A stretch of DNA of 64,000 bases. Source: Undibacterium cyanobacteriorum (GTDB lineage Bacteria > Pseudomonadota > Gammaproteobacteria > Burkholderiales > Burkholderiaceae_D). A program made the translations under genes and the position numbers. The stretch lies in the NCBI RefSeq assembly GCF_031326225.1, contig NZ_CP133720.1, forward strand, positions 3,782,001 to 3,846,000, read 5' to 3'. Under the pieces are notes generated by a model, which was not told the DNA's origin, searched no databases, and was given only the letters and a program-made list of their open reading frames with translations. Of this stretch, positions 55,611 to 64,000 are shown in pieces (the stretch's first letter is position 1; every line of letters begins with the position of its first letter).

Positions 55611-56190
55611 CGTAGCCTGGGCTGGCAAGCCCAACGCCCTGTAGCCCTATTCGACGTGCAAACGTTGGGCTTCGCTTTGCTCTGCCCAACCTACGGGTTA
55701 AATCGCTTCCACGCTCGTCGTTAGGCATGTTGCTGTCGCTCCTGCGCAGGCAGGAGCCTAGTGGCGTTGACTGGTATTCCGTTCAAACCCATCCCCACCC
55801 TAGCCCTCCCCTTGAAAGGGAGGGGATTGTTTCGTTTGGTTTTGGCTTTTTGCAGTTGCAGTTGCAGTTGATTTTGACCTTCACCCACTTCTGACACTGC
55901 CAATTGTGCGAGGCAGAAATGGGATAAAGAGAGTCAGATGTTTGAGCCGCAGGCGAGTTTCTGACTCTCCCCATTTTTGCCTCGCTCAATTGGGAAGCCG
56001 AAGGCCAGTGGCAGCGTGGTCGCCTTTTTTCGGTTACCTTTTTTGGCGAGACAAAAAAGGTAACTAGCTGTCGGGCTACCCCCGACCTGCGAACTTTGAA
56101 TTCGACCAGCCGATAAAAAGAACAAAAGACGCTGGATTCCCGTCCCCGATTCATTCATTCGAGGACAGGCTCTGCGCGGGAATGACTAAT
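55611..56190. repeat. Tandem segmental duplication, first unit (A + B + hexamers + D7 + E)
   Basis: In order: family A (55,611-55,695), a unique-looking spacer (GGGTTAAATCGCTTCC, TTAGGCATGTTGCTGTCGCT), family B (about 55,786-55,832), a short TTGCAG hexamer run, copy D7 (55,891-56,093, inverted; apical arms AGAGTCAG/CTGACTCT) and a family E copy (about 56,130-56,190). The same order and spacer follow in the next 566 bp. Confidence 0.88.
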
Positions 56191-56756
56191 CGTAGCTTGG
56201 GCTGACAAGCCCAACGCCCTGTAGCCCTATTCGACGTACAAACGTCGGGCTTCGCTTTGCTCTGCCCAACCTACGGGTTAAATCGCTTCCATGCTCGTCG
56301 TTAGGCATGTTGCTGTCGCTCCTGCGCAGGCAGGAGCCTAGTGGCGTTGGCTCGTATTCCGTTCAAACCCATCCCCACCCTAACCCTCCCCTTGAAAGGG
56401 AGGGGATTGGTTCGTTTGGTTTTGGTTTTGGCTTTTGCAGTTGCAGTTGCAGTTGCAGTTGCAGTTGCAGTTGCAATTGATTTTGACCTTCACCCACTTC
56501 TGACACTGCCAATTGTGCGAGACAGAAAATGGATAAAGAAAGCTTCGTTGTCTGAGCCGAAGGCGAGTTCCGAAGCTTTCCCATTTTTTGACTCGCACAA
56601 TTGGGCACCCGAAGGGCAGTGGCAGCGTGGTCGCCTTTTTTGGGTTACCTTTTTTGGCGAGACAAAAAAGGTAACTAGCTGTCGGGCTACCCCCGACCTG
56701 CAAACTTTGAATTCAACCAACAGTCAAGAAGAACGAAGGACGCGGGAATGACACAT
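56191..56756. repeat. Tandem segmental duplication, second unit (A + B + hexamers + D8 + E)
   Basis: Family A (56,191-56,275), the same spacer, family B (about 56,366-56,412), six GCAGTT hexamers (56,437-56,472) plus one variant, copy D8 (56,504-56,702, inverted; apical arms AAAGCTTCG/CGAAGCTTT) and a truncated family E copy. It differs from the first unit mainly in hexamer number and in the D stem. Confidence 0.88.
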
Positions 56757-56918
56757 AGTAGGTTGGGCTGGCAAGCCCAACGTCTTGCAGCTCCATTTAA
56801 CGCACGTTGTTGGGCTTCGCTTTGCTCTGCCCAACCTACTTTCTGTTCTTACTCAAACCAACATCTCTTCTCTCAACCGCCCTCACCTTAACCCTCTTCC
56901 GCCTGCGGGAGAGGGGAC
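56757..56918. repeat. Family A repeat and family F repeat next to the helicase gene end
   Basis: Family A at 56,757-56,840 (GTAGGTTGGGCTGGCAAGCC... GCCCAACCTAC), then a family F copy at about 56,880-56,918 (CCCTCACCTTAACCCTCTTC, then GCCTGCGGGAGAGGGG), eight bases before the helicase stop codon. Confidence 0.85.
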
Positions 56919-56926
56919 TCAAACCC

Positions 56927-59254
56927 TCACCTCTCCACCCGCCACCAAGTCGGCAACAACGCCCGCACTTGCGCTTGATTAAACCGATCATCCATCAAAT
57001 AAATCACCCCTTGATCTTCCGTGGTGCGGATTACGCGGCCTGCCGCTTGTACTACCTTTTGCAAACCAGGATAGAGATAGGTGTAATCGTAGCCTGCGCC
57101 GAACATGGTTTGCATGTGTTGGCGTATGTGTTCGTTGATGGGGTTGAGTTGCGGTAGGCCTAGGGTGGCGATGAAGGCGCCGATGAGGCGTTTGCCTGGT
57201 AGGTCTATGCCCTCACCGAAGGCGCCACCTAAGACGGCGAAGGCGATGCCTTGGCTGTGTTCTGTGAAGTTGTTGATGAATTGTTTGCGATCGCTTTCGT
57301 CCATGTGGCGGGTTTGGGTCCACACGGTGATGTCGGGGTGTTCGGTGGTGAAGCGTTCGCGCGCTTGTTCCATGTAGTCGAAGCTGCTGAAGAAGGCTAA
57401 GTAATTGCCCGGTTGTTGCTGCCATTGCTGTGCCATCACTTGGCAGATGGCTGGTAACGAAGCGCTGCGGTCTTGATAGCGGGTGGAGACCTGATCCACC
57501 ACGCGCACGCTCAATTGTTCGGCCTTGAATGGCGATGGGACATCGATCCATGCGGTGTTGTCGGGCATGCCTAACAGATCGCTGTAATAATTCCACGGAC
57601 TCAGAGTGGCCGAAAATAAGGCAGTGCAATGGCTAGCGGCGAAGCGGTGTTTGAGAAAGGGAGCGGGCACGATATTGCGCACACAGAGAGTCGATTCGCC
57701 ACGTTTGACATGCACATCAAACAATGAATGTTCACCAAAACTTTCACAGAGTTTACTCAGCAGTAGCGCATCGAGATAAAAGCTTTGCAGTTCTGGTAGT
57801 ACCGCTGTCGGTTCTTGATTGAAGAAGTCAGCGATGTCGACACAGGCATTGCCTAGAGCGATGATAAATTTTTCTGGCAATTCGCTATGAACGAGGTAGT
57901 CATCGTCTTGTGATTTTTGTAGTTGCCGCCATTGGCGCGCTAGACGTTCTAAGGCTTTTTTGAGCTGCGCTGGCGCCGTTTTGCGCATCGCTTTGAAACT
58001 AGCATAACTGAGTTCAGCGCTATACATAGAGCGTGCTCGGCTGACTAAATTATGCGCTTCATCGACCAAGACCGCGACCTTGTGTTCGTTGACGATGGTT
58101 TGACCATACAGCATGGCATTGAGGTCGAAATAATAGTTATAGTCCCCGACCACCACGTCGGCCCATTTACTCATTTCCATGCTCAGGTAATAAGGGCATA
58201 CGTCAAAGCGCAAGGCGACTTCTCGCATCCGTCTTTGATCTAATTGATCCACTTGCAAAGCCGCGGCGCGTGCCGATGCCAGGCGATCATAAAAGCCTTG
58301 TGCCAAGGGACAGGATTCGCCATGACAGGCTTTGTCGGGATGTTCACAAGCCTTGCTTTTGGCGACTAATTCAATGACTCTCACCTTCGCAGTCGTGGTG
58401 CTTGAATCGTCAATAGCTGGTGCTTCCTGATGCATGGTTTGCTGCAAATGACTCAAAGCATCTAGAGCCAATTGTCGGCCCGAGGTTTTCGCGGCGAGGA
58501 AGAATAGCTTGTCGAGTTGATGTTCTTTGCAGGCTTTCAGCATGGGGAAAATGCTGGCCAAGGTCTTACCAATCCCGGTCGGCGCTTGCGCTAGCAAACA
58601 ACAGGCTCGGGCGCTAGCTTTGTACATCGCTTCTGCCAATTCACGCTGCCCCACTCGAAATTGCGGGTAAGGAAAAACCATCTCGGCAAGCGCGGCGTCA
58701 CGGCTTTGTCGGTGCCGCATTTCTTGATGCGCCCAGGCCAGAAACAAGGCACATTGCGCTTCAAAAAATTCACGCAATTCTGCCGCACTGTGCGTGTTGG
58801 CGACGATGCGTTCGAGTTTAGTATCGACATTAAAATAAATAACGGCTACGCGGAGTTCGTCGACTCCCAATTTTTGGCACAGTAAGTGACCATAGACTTT
58901 GGCCTGTGCCAGATGTAGTGCGCGATGATTATCGGGGATGCGATCAAAGTCGCCGCGATAGGTTTTGATTTCTTCAACTTGCGCCCGTTCTGGCCAATAA
59001 CCATCGGCACGCCCTTTCACCAATAAATCTTGATTCTTGCCGTGCAATGCCACCTCATATTGGTAACTTGCGGGTCGCCGTGCCACCACCTGCGCATGCC
59101 CTTCTATGCCTTCTTGTGCAGTGGGCGACGGCGTGAAGCGCAAATCAAGATCGCCTTGTTTCGCGGTGAATTCGCATAAGGCACGTACACCGACGGTGTA
59201 CGCTGAGTTTGGCGCAGCGTCTAAAACAGAAACAGGAGGCACGACCTCATTCAC
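56927..59254 (-). CDS. Rad3/DinG-type Fe-S helicase with N-terminal nuclease-like domain
   Basis: 775 residues from a GTG whose bases overlap the upstream stop (GTGA), with AGAGG 7-8 nt before it; an ATG 18 nt earlier is the alternative. The N-terminal domain has a PD-(D/E)xK pattern: VKGRADGYW then VEEIKTYRGD (about 85-105). The helicase has Walker A QAPTGIGKTLASI (about 225), DEAH in VLVDEAHNLVSR, and the late motifs VVQAAGRVIRTTED and VIYLMDDRF. Four cysteines fit an Fe-S cluster: SKACEHPDKACHGESCPLAQ plus VCPYY. It unwinds DNA 5' to 3' by family analogy, and is coupled to the FAN1-like gene. Confidence 0.88.
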   Translation of the reverse strand: MNEVVPPVSVLDAAPNSAYTVGVRALCEFTAKQGDLDLRFTPSPTAQEGIEGHAQVVARRPASYQYEVALHGKNQDLLVKGRADGYWPERAQVEEIKTYRGDFDRIPDNHRALHLAQAKVYGHLLCQKLGVDELRVAVIYFNVDTKLERIVANTHSAAELREFFEAQCALFLAWAHQEMRHRQSRDAALAEMVFPYPQFRVGQRELAEAMYKASARACCLLAQAPTGIGKTLASIFPMLKACKEHQLDKLFFLAAKTSGRQLALDALSHLQQTMHQEAPAIDDSSTTTAKVRVIELVAKSKACEHPDKACHGESCPLAQGFYDRLASARAAALQVDQLDQRRMREVALRFDVCPYYLSMEMSKWADVVVGDYNYYFDLNAMLYGQTIVNEHKVAVLVDEAHNLVSRARSMYSAELSYASFKAMRKTAPAQLKKALERLARQWRQLQKSQDDDYLVHSELPEKFIIALGNACVDIADFFNQEPTAVLPELQSFYLDALLLSKLCESFGEHSLFDVHVKRGESTLCVRNIVPAPFLKHRFAASHCTALFSATLSPWNYYSDLLGMPDNTAWIDVPSPFKAEQLSVRVVDQVSTRYQDRSASLPAICQVMAQQWQQQPGNYLAFFSSFDYMEQARERFTTEHPDITVWTQTRHMDESDRKQFINNFTEHSQGIAFAVLGGAFGEGIDLPGKRLIGAFIATLGLPQLNPINEHIRQHMQTMFGAGYDYTYLYPGLQKVVQAAGRVIRTTEDQGVIYLMDDRFNQAQVRALLPTWWRVER

Positions 59255-60975
59255 AGCTTCGCCTCTTGCCATTGCAGATAGCAGACCGAGATCGGCAATT
59301 GATGTTGATGACAGTAGTCGATCAGACGCAATTGATTGTCTTGCAAACGATCGCCAGGGCCTTTCACCTCGATCAGTTGATAGCTTTGCTGCCCCGGAAA
59401 AAACTGAATCAAATCCGGAAAGCCGCTGCGATTGGCTTTGATATCAGCCAAAATACGTTGAAACCAGTAGCGCAAATCGCGCGCTGGAATGCATTGCAAA
59501 GCGGTCTCCAATAAGGCTTCATCCAAGTAATCCCAAAACACGAACGGCGATTGTTTGCCGTATTTCAGGCGATAGGTTTCGCGTATCTGCTGTTTGTAGG
59601 CATCGGAGTCGAGCATGGCCAAACATTGCGCGAAGTCTTCCGCGCGGCGCGGCACGAAATCCTCACTACTAAAATCGACCGGCGCCCGATGAAAGGGATG
59701 AAAGAATGCACCGGGTAAGGCTTTGAACACCGCAGGCCAACACAGCAAACCGAGCAAGGAATTGAATAGCGTATTCTCGACATAAAACACCGGCGCCTCA
59801 TCTTGATGTAGATGATCGCGCACGACATATTCCACTGAAATCGCTTCTTGTGGCTGCGGCAAACACAGATGCAGAGTCTTCACTTCTTGTCGTGCAATCA
59901 CCGCTGGCTTTTGATGCCCCAGCTTACGATTCAGGCGTGGCGCACTGCGTTGTAACTGTTGGAGTTCCGCTTCACTTTCAGGAGCGGCTAAAGCTCGATT
60001 AAGTAATTCCAAGGCCGCAGCGCTGTCGCCCATTTTTTCTAAGACACGGATACGACGTTGGCGTGCCCCGAGATAACGACTTGCACTATACAAGCGCAAG
60101 GCCAAGGGCCACTCCTGCCATTTCTCTGCTTGCTGCCCCATGTGAAAATACAGCTTCTGACGTCGATGCTCTATCCACACATTGTTCAACGCTAGCTGCT
60201 CAACCCGCGCTAACACTGCTTCCATAGCGGCGACTGAATCCGCCACTTCGTAGGCTTCCCGACAGGATTGCAAAGCTTCATAGTCATCAACGTCGCGTCG
60301 CGTTTGAAAGCCACGCGACTCTGGTGAAAAATCGATGGTTTCGTATTCGTAGATACCCAGGTCGGACAAAACAAACTCCGACCAATCTTGATGGCTATTC
60401 CCAAAGAACATCAAACGAAAACGCTGGCAGATGTCTTTGACCGCAATGCGCCAGACGAGGTCTTCGCTTTCGGGCCACCATTCGGAGTATCGTCGTTGCG
60501 AGGGATTGGCTGTGGATGCCTCTTGAGTGGCTTCTGAACTATGCTCCAATTTTTGCTGTAGAAGGCACTCCAACAAATCTGCTTTCTTCCACTGCCTTTG
60601 CGCGGCGCTGAGTTTGAAGGCGCTGGCGATTTCGGGTTTAGCTAAGATATCGAAGACTTCATCCAAATCCATCACGGGATCTTGTTCTACCCAAGACAGC
60701 TCAAGCAAAGCTTGCACTGCGAGACGCGCATCACCAATTTCTTCATATTGCAACTTGCTGGCACGGAAAAATTCGCCTTTGCGCATCACCATCCGCACAA
60801 ACAAAGCGCGCGATGTCTGCGGCAATTGAAAAAACTCGCGGATGAATTGACGTTCATGCTCCTGCAAGAGATCATCGTAACGCGTACGCACCCAATCCAA
60901 GACCAACTCGAAATTGTCGAGGTAGTAGAACGGATGCAAAACGGGAAGATCTTTGACTTCGGTTACGAGCGGCAT
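59251..60975 (-). CDS. FAN1-like VRR-NUC nuclease
   Basis: 574 residues. The C-terminal VRR-NUC domain (about 470-565) shows SGFPDLIQFFPGQQS then YQLIEVKGPGDRLQDNQLRL, the PD...EVK core. The upstream part is helical with TPR-like repeats (about 200-330) and the ARQRRIRVLEKMGDSAAALE segment, as in FAN1. FAN1 proteins cut branched DNA and repair interstrand cross-links; bacterial versions are known from Pseudomonas. The stop overlaps the helicase start, so the two proteins are probably made together. Confidence 0.9.
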   Translation of the reverse strand: MPLVTEVKDLPVLHPFYYLDNFELVLDWVRTRYDDLLQEHERQFIREFFQLPQTSRALFVRMVMRKGEFFRASKLQYEEIGDARLAVQALLELSWVEQDPVMDLDEVFDILAKPEIASAFKLSAAQRQWKKADLLECLLQQKLEHSSEATQEASTANPSQRRYSEWWPESEDLVWRIAVKDICQRFRLMFFGNSHQDWSEFVLSDLGIYEYETIDFSPESRGFQTRRDVDDYEALQSCREAYEVADSVAAMEAVLARVEQLALNNVWIEHRRQKLYFHMGQQAEKWQEWPLALRLYSASRYLGARQRRIRVLEKMGDSAAALELLNRALAAPESEAELQQLQRSAPRLNRKLGHQKPAVIARQEVKTLHLCLPQPQEAISVEYVVRDHLHQDEAPVFYVENTLFNSLLGLLCWPAVFKALPGAFFHPFHRAPVDFSSEDFVPRRAEDFAQCLAMLDSDAYKQQIRETYRLKYGKQSPFVFWDYLDEALLETALQCIPARDLRYWFQRILADIKANRSGFPDLIQFFPGQQSYQLIEVKGPGDRLQDNQLRLIDYCHQHQLPISVCYLQWQEAKL

Positions 60976-61057
60976 AGGTGAAAACTGGAATACTGTATAT
61001 TTTCACAGTATATCGATTTTGACTGCGAAGTTCTATGGCTGTTGTTTGCCCTTCTCC

Positions 61058-61516
61058 TCCAAGGGGAAGGTTGCGACGGGTTTTGTTGAGACTCGTAGGT
61101 TGGGCTGCTAAGCCCAACGTTTCCCATTCTTCTAACCATCAACGTTGGGCTTCGCTTTGCTCAGCCCAACCTACGGATTGTCTCGCTTGCGACCATTGGA
61201 GCATCATGATGTTGCTTCACGCTCCATTCAAACCCATCCCCACCCTAGCCCTCCCCTTGAAAGGGAGGGGATTTATCGGCTTAAATACGTGCGCGATTAT
61301 GCTCAAATTTTGAGTCCAATTTATTGCTGTATTCATGAACATCAACGGTCTAAGATTCGTTACAGCACTTCAGCGCGCGTTGTTAGCCCCTTCCCCTTCA
61401 AGGGGAAGGTTGCGACGGGTTTTGTTGAGACTCGTAGGTTGGGCTGCTAAGCCCAACGTTTCCCATTCTTCTAACCATCAACGTTGGGCTTCGCTTTGCT
61501 CAGCCCAACCTACGGG
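61058..61516. repeat. Duplicated B+A repeat block flanking a family B copy
   Basis: Blocks of about 118 bp at 61,058-61,176 and 61,396-61,516 are nearly identical: AAGGGGAAGGTTGCGACGGG, TTTTGTTGAGACTC, then a complete family A palindrome with the same spacer (TTTCCCATTCTTCTAACC). A further family B copy lies between at about 61,229-61,276. This fills the gap between the FAN1-like gene and the LysR gene; nothing else is seen. Confidence 0.88.
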
Positions 61517-61529
61517 TTGTCGCACCCAC

Positions 61530-62456
61530 CTACTCTTCACCCCGCATCACCTCTATCAGCTGTTGACGTAGCCAAACGTGGGCGGGGTCGTTTTCGGTGT
61601 TGGCATGCCAATAGAGATGCGCATCAATGGGTTGTGTGGCGAGTGGGAATGGATCGATGCGATTGTTGAATTGCGCGTTGGCGATAGTGGCGTAATGCTC
61701 GGGCATGGTGAGAAATAAATCGGTGCTGGCCACCACGCGGCATGCGGCGAAATAATGCTGGCAGCGCAAGGCGATCTGGCGGCGCAAGCCTTCACGATTG
61801 AGTTCCATATCCTCTAAACCCAAACCTTTACGACGCGATGAGACCAATACGTGCGTTTGCGCCAAGTAGGTGTCGAGGTCCAACGCTTTGCTCTTCTTAC
61901 GGTAGAACGCTGGATGCTCTTGGCGCGACAACACGATCAAGCGATCGCGGGTGACGCGCTGTTGGCGTATCAGCGCATTCGAAGAAATAGGCATGGGCAC
62001 ATCCAGCACCATATCGAGATTACCGCTACTAAGCTCGGTTTCGATTTCGGCGCGCTCAACCCGCACACTCGCAATAGTGATACCTGGTGCTTGCGCCGCG
62101 ATGCGTTGCATCAGTTGTGGCAACAAGGTCGCTTCAAAGACATCACGCAAGCCGAGGTTGAAACCACGCTGCGTCTGACTCGCATCGAAATTTTGCTCGG
62201 TTTGCAAACTCGCTTCAAACAACTGCAAACCCTGACGCACCTGCATGATGATGCTACGTGTAAACGGCGTTGGTGCCATTACTGAACCTTGACGCACAAA
62301 CAAAGGATCATTGAACATCGCACGCAAACGCGCCAAGGCATGACTCAGTGCAGGCTGGCTCAAATTCAGCACCTGACTGGCACGTGTAATGCTGCCTTGC
62401 GTGTAAATGGCATCAAGGACGACGAAGAGATTGAGGTCGGTGCGTGAAATATGCAT
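61530..62456 (-). CDS. LysR-family transcriptional regulator
   Basis: 308 residues. The winged HTH covers about 1-65 (SITRASQVLNLSQPALSHAL, ARLRAMFNDPLFVRQGS), followed by the effector-binding domain (about 90-300). It diverges from the acyl-CoA dehydrogenase gene, which is the usual LysR arrangement, so that gene is the likely target. TATAAT lies only 7 nt before the ATG on the minus strand, so the mRNA may have almost no leader or the true start may be further in. Confidence 0.92.
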   Translation of the reverse strand: MHISRTDLNLFVVLDAIYTQGSITRASQVLNLSQPALSHALARLRAMFNDPLFVRQGSVMAPTPFTRSIIMQVRQGLQLFEASLQTEQNFDASQTQRGFNLGLRDVFEATLLPQLMQRIAAQAPGITIASVRVERAEIETELSSGNLDMVLDVPMPISSNALIRQQRVTRDRLIVLSRQEHPAFYRKKSKALDLDTYLAQTHVLVSSRRKGLGLEDMELNREGLRRQIALRCQHYFAACRVVASTDLFLTMPEHYATIANAQFNNRIDPFPLATQPIDAHLYWHANTENDPAHVWLRQQLIEVMRGEE

Positions 62457-62476
62457 AAAATGAATTATACGATATG

Positions 62477-62491
62477 CAAATCATTCATTTG
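62477..62491. promoter_or_regulatory. Candidate LysR-type operator
   Basis: The inverted repeat CAAAT-CATTC-ATTTG overlaps the region just upstream of the putative LysR -10 (TATAAT, about 62,465-62,470 on the minus strand). Position and dyad fit an autoregulatory LysR site, though it lies far (about 435 nt) from the divergent acyl-CoA dehydrogenase start. Confidence 0.4.
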
Positions 62492-62592
62492 ATCTATTTT
62501 TTAGTGGATCGTATGCTGACGTTTTGTGATTCATATTTGAACCTGACTCTAGCCAAAACAATACGCAAGCCGCCAACTCAATTGCAGACCAT

Positions 62593-62840
62593 CCCCTCTC
62601 CCGCACGCGGGAGAGGGCTAGGGTGAGGGGCGCTGAGAAATGGGACTGTTTGTCGAATCCTCACTTCAAGTAAAAACATAGAGATGATCAGCAAGATAAA
62701 AAGTGTAGTCATGCCGGAACCACCCTCATCCCCTGCCCTTCTCCCGCTCGCGGGAGAAGGGAGTTTGTGGTTATTACGTGACTATTGAACGCGTCGATAA
62801 CTTCCGCATCCCCTCTCCCGCAAGCGGGAGAAGGGAGTTT
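62593..62840. repeat. Three family F repeats between lysR and the dehydrogenase gene
   Basis: Copies at about 62,593-62,635 (CCCTCTCCCGCACGCGGGAG, AGGGCTAGGGTGAGGGG), 62,722-62,765 (CTTCTCCCGCTCGCGGGAGA) and 62,810-62,840 (CCCTCTCCCGCAAGCGGGAG). Each is a G/C-rich palindrome with a changeable centre. They lie in the presumed promoter region of the dehydrogenase gene. Confidence 0.85.
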
Positions 62841-62926
62841 GTAGTAGATCTCCCCCAGCATTGAACATCGAAGAAAAAACTCATCAGCATTAAGTCAGTC
62901 TTCAATCAGCATTAAGAAAGCACACC

Positions 62927-64000
62927 ATGAATTTCGATCATTCCCCCGTCGCCAAAGAGCTGATCGCTCGCATGCAAGCCTTTATGCAAGAGCATGTCTT
63001 ACCCGCCGAAGCGAGCTACTATCAACAGCTCAAAGGCGGTAGCGATTGGACGCAATGGCAGCAGCCTGCTGTGATGGAAGAGCTCAAGGCCAAAGCCAAA
63101 GCGGCTGGTTTGTGGAATCTGTTTTTGCCTGAAGATGGGGCGCGCCTAGCGAATGTTGACTATGCACCATTGGCTGAAATTACCGGACGTTCGATGATGG
63201 CGCCTGAGGTGTTTAACTGCAACGCGCCTGACACGGGCAATATGGAAGTCTTGGTCAAATATGGATCAGAAGCGCAGAAGCAGCAATGGTTGAAGCCGCT
63301 CATGAATGGTGAGATTCGATCTGCGTTTTGCATGACCGAACCCGATGTCGCCTCAAGTGATGCCACCAATATGGAGGCGACTGCTTTTGTCGAAGGTGAT
63401 GAAGTCGTTTTGAATGGCCGCAAGTGGTGGAGTTCGGGCATCGGTCATCCGAATTGCAAAGTGTTGATCTTCATGGGCTTGAGTGCGCCTGAGGCCGACA
63501 AACATCGTCAACATTCTATGGTACTGGTGCCACTCGACACGCCCGGCGTGAAGATAGAAAGAATGCTGCCGGTATTTCATACCTTGGATGAGCCCTTTGG
63601 TCACGGCGAAGTCAGTTTTACTAACGTACGCTTGCCCTTGTCTGCCATCATAGGCGGTAATGAGCAAGATCCTGCTCACGGCATTGGTCGCGGCTTTGAA
63701 ATTGCCCAAGGACGTTTGGGGCCAGGTCGTATTCATCACTGTATGCGTGCGATTGGCGCCGCGGAATACTCCTTAGAACTCTTATGCCAACGCGCGCTGA
63801 GTCGGGTCGCGTTCGGCAAACCCTTAGCAAAATTAGGCGGCAATGCCGACATCATCGCCAATGCCCGGATGGCGATCGAACAAGCGCGTTTATTAACTTT
63901 GAAAGCTGCATGGATGATGGATACCGCTGGCGTGAAAGCAGCCATGAGTGAGATTTCGCAAATTAAGGTGATTGCACCGAATGTGGCAACGCAAGTCATC
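62927..64000 (+). CDS. Acyl-CoA dehydrogenase (3' end outside window)
   Basis: 358 codons are visible without a stop, so the gene runs past the window. It begins MNFDHSPVAKELIARMQAFM and shows the family plan: an N-terminal helical domain, the FAD/substrate motif FCMTEPDVASSDATNM (about 133-148), the beta domain with NGRKWWSSGIGHP, and the C-terminal helical domain with GRLGPGRIHHCMRAIGAAE (about 265-283) and RVAFGKPLAK. The sequence type resembles ACAD10/11-like enzymes, which oxidise acyl-CoA in fatty-acid breakdown; the exact substrate is unknown. ATG follows AAGAAAG at 6 nt. A divergent LysR gene is the likely regulator. Confidence 0.93.
   Translation, partial: MNFDHSPVAKELIARMQAFMQEHVLPAEASYYQQLKGGSDWTQWQQPAVMEELKAKAKAAGLWNLFLPEDGARLANVDYAPLAEITGRSMMAPEVFNCNAPDTGNMEVLVKYGSEAQKQQWLKPLMNGEIRSAFCMTEPDVASSDATNMEATAFVEGDEVVLNGRKWWSSGIGHPNCKVLIFMGLSAPEADKHRQHSMVLVPLDTPGVKIERMLPVFHTLDEPFGHGEVSFTNVRLPLSAIIGGNEQDPAHGIGRGFEIAQGRLGPGRIHHCMRAIGAAEYSLELLCQRALSRVAFGKPLAKLGGNADIIANARMAIEQARLLTLKAAWMMDTAGVKAAMSEISQIKVIAPNVATQVI

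Noticed and set aside
54688..56751. Open frames of 100-170 codons in the 54.6-56.8 kb repeat field
   Set aside because: Same repeat-derived peptides and low-complexity runs from hexamer tracts; no start signals or domains.
63160..63999. Minus-strand open frames at the right end of the window
   Set aside because: Shadows of the acyl-CoA dehydrogenase gene, which runs through the window end without a stop.

Overview
The window looks like a chromosomal segment of a betaproteobacterium of the Oxalobacteraceae (Undibacterium-like). This rests on the gene order lptD-surA-pdxA-rsmA with divergent amgK and murU, on UbiH-family hydroxylases beside a DsbC gene, and on dense short intergenic repeats of a kind I associate with that family. 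The genus is inference; no rRNA or marker gene settles it.

Positions 1-25,000 are mostly housekeeping. They hold an AmpG-like MFS permease cut by the window edge, a fused SpmA/SpmB membrane protein, a DigH-like glycan hydrolase lipoprotein next to gloA, a cupin protein and pgi. Then comes the leftward operon lptD-surA-pdxA-rsmA (LPS export, outer-membrane protein folding, PLP synthesis, rRNA methylation), with amgK, an unknown gene and murU diverging to the right. A UbiH-type hydroxylase, an M61 peptidase, a DUF3429 membrane protein and the leftward set UbiH-like/dsbC/nucleotidyltransferase follow. AmpG-like, DigH-like, AmgK and MurU together suggest peptidoglycan recycling.

Positions 25,100-34,300 hold tRNA-Phe with a good promoter and terminator, a noncoding tandem array of small hairpins downstream of a cold-shock gene, a decayed GAF/HD-GYP pseudogene, a very large beta-propeller sensor kinase translationally coupled to its NarL-type response regulator, and an exported protein of unknown function.

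Positions 35,000-53,000 hold a CorC/HlyC-type membrane protein, a DUF2130 protein, then a probable defence island. The island has a type I restriction-modification operon (hsdR, an HNH nuclease gene, hsdM, hsdS) followed by six more rightward genes: a putative PD-(D/E)xK protein, a PLD-like protein, a Schlafen/AlbA ATPase, two GIY-YIG proteins and a second PD-(D/E)xK protein. Repeat clusters flank the island. A secreted protein made of six 23-residue Cys repeats follows.

Positions 53,300-64,000 hold a secreted EEP-family nuclease, a large repeat field, a FAN1-like VRR-NUC nuclease overlapping an Fe-S Rad3-type helicase (DNA repair), a LysR regulator, and a divergent acyl-CoA dehydrogenase cut by the window end.

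The least explained signal is a dispersed element of about 200 nt (seven good copies at 2.8-3.8 kb and 55.0-56.7 kb). It folds into hairpins whose stems change sequence between copies while staying complementary, around conserved loops. It also forms larger inverted composites with hexamer repeats and a tandem segmental duplication. The repeat-rich gaps contain open frames, but these are by-products of the repeats and not genes.
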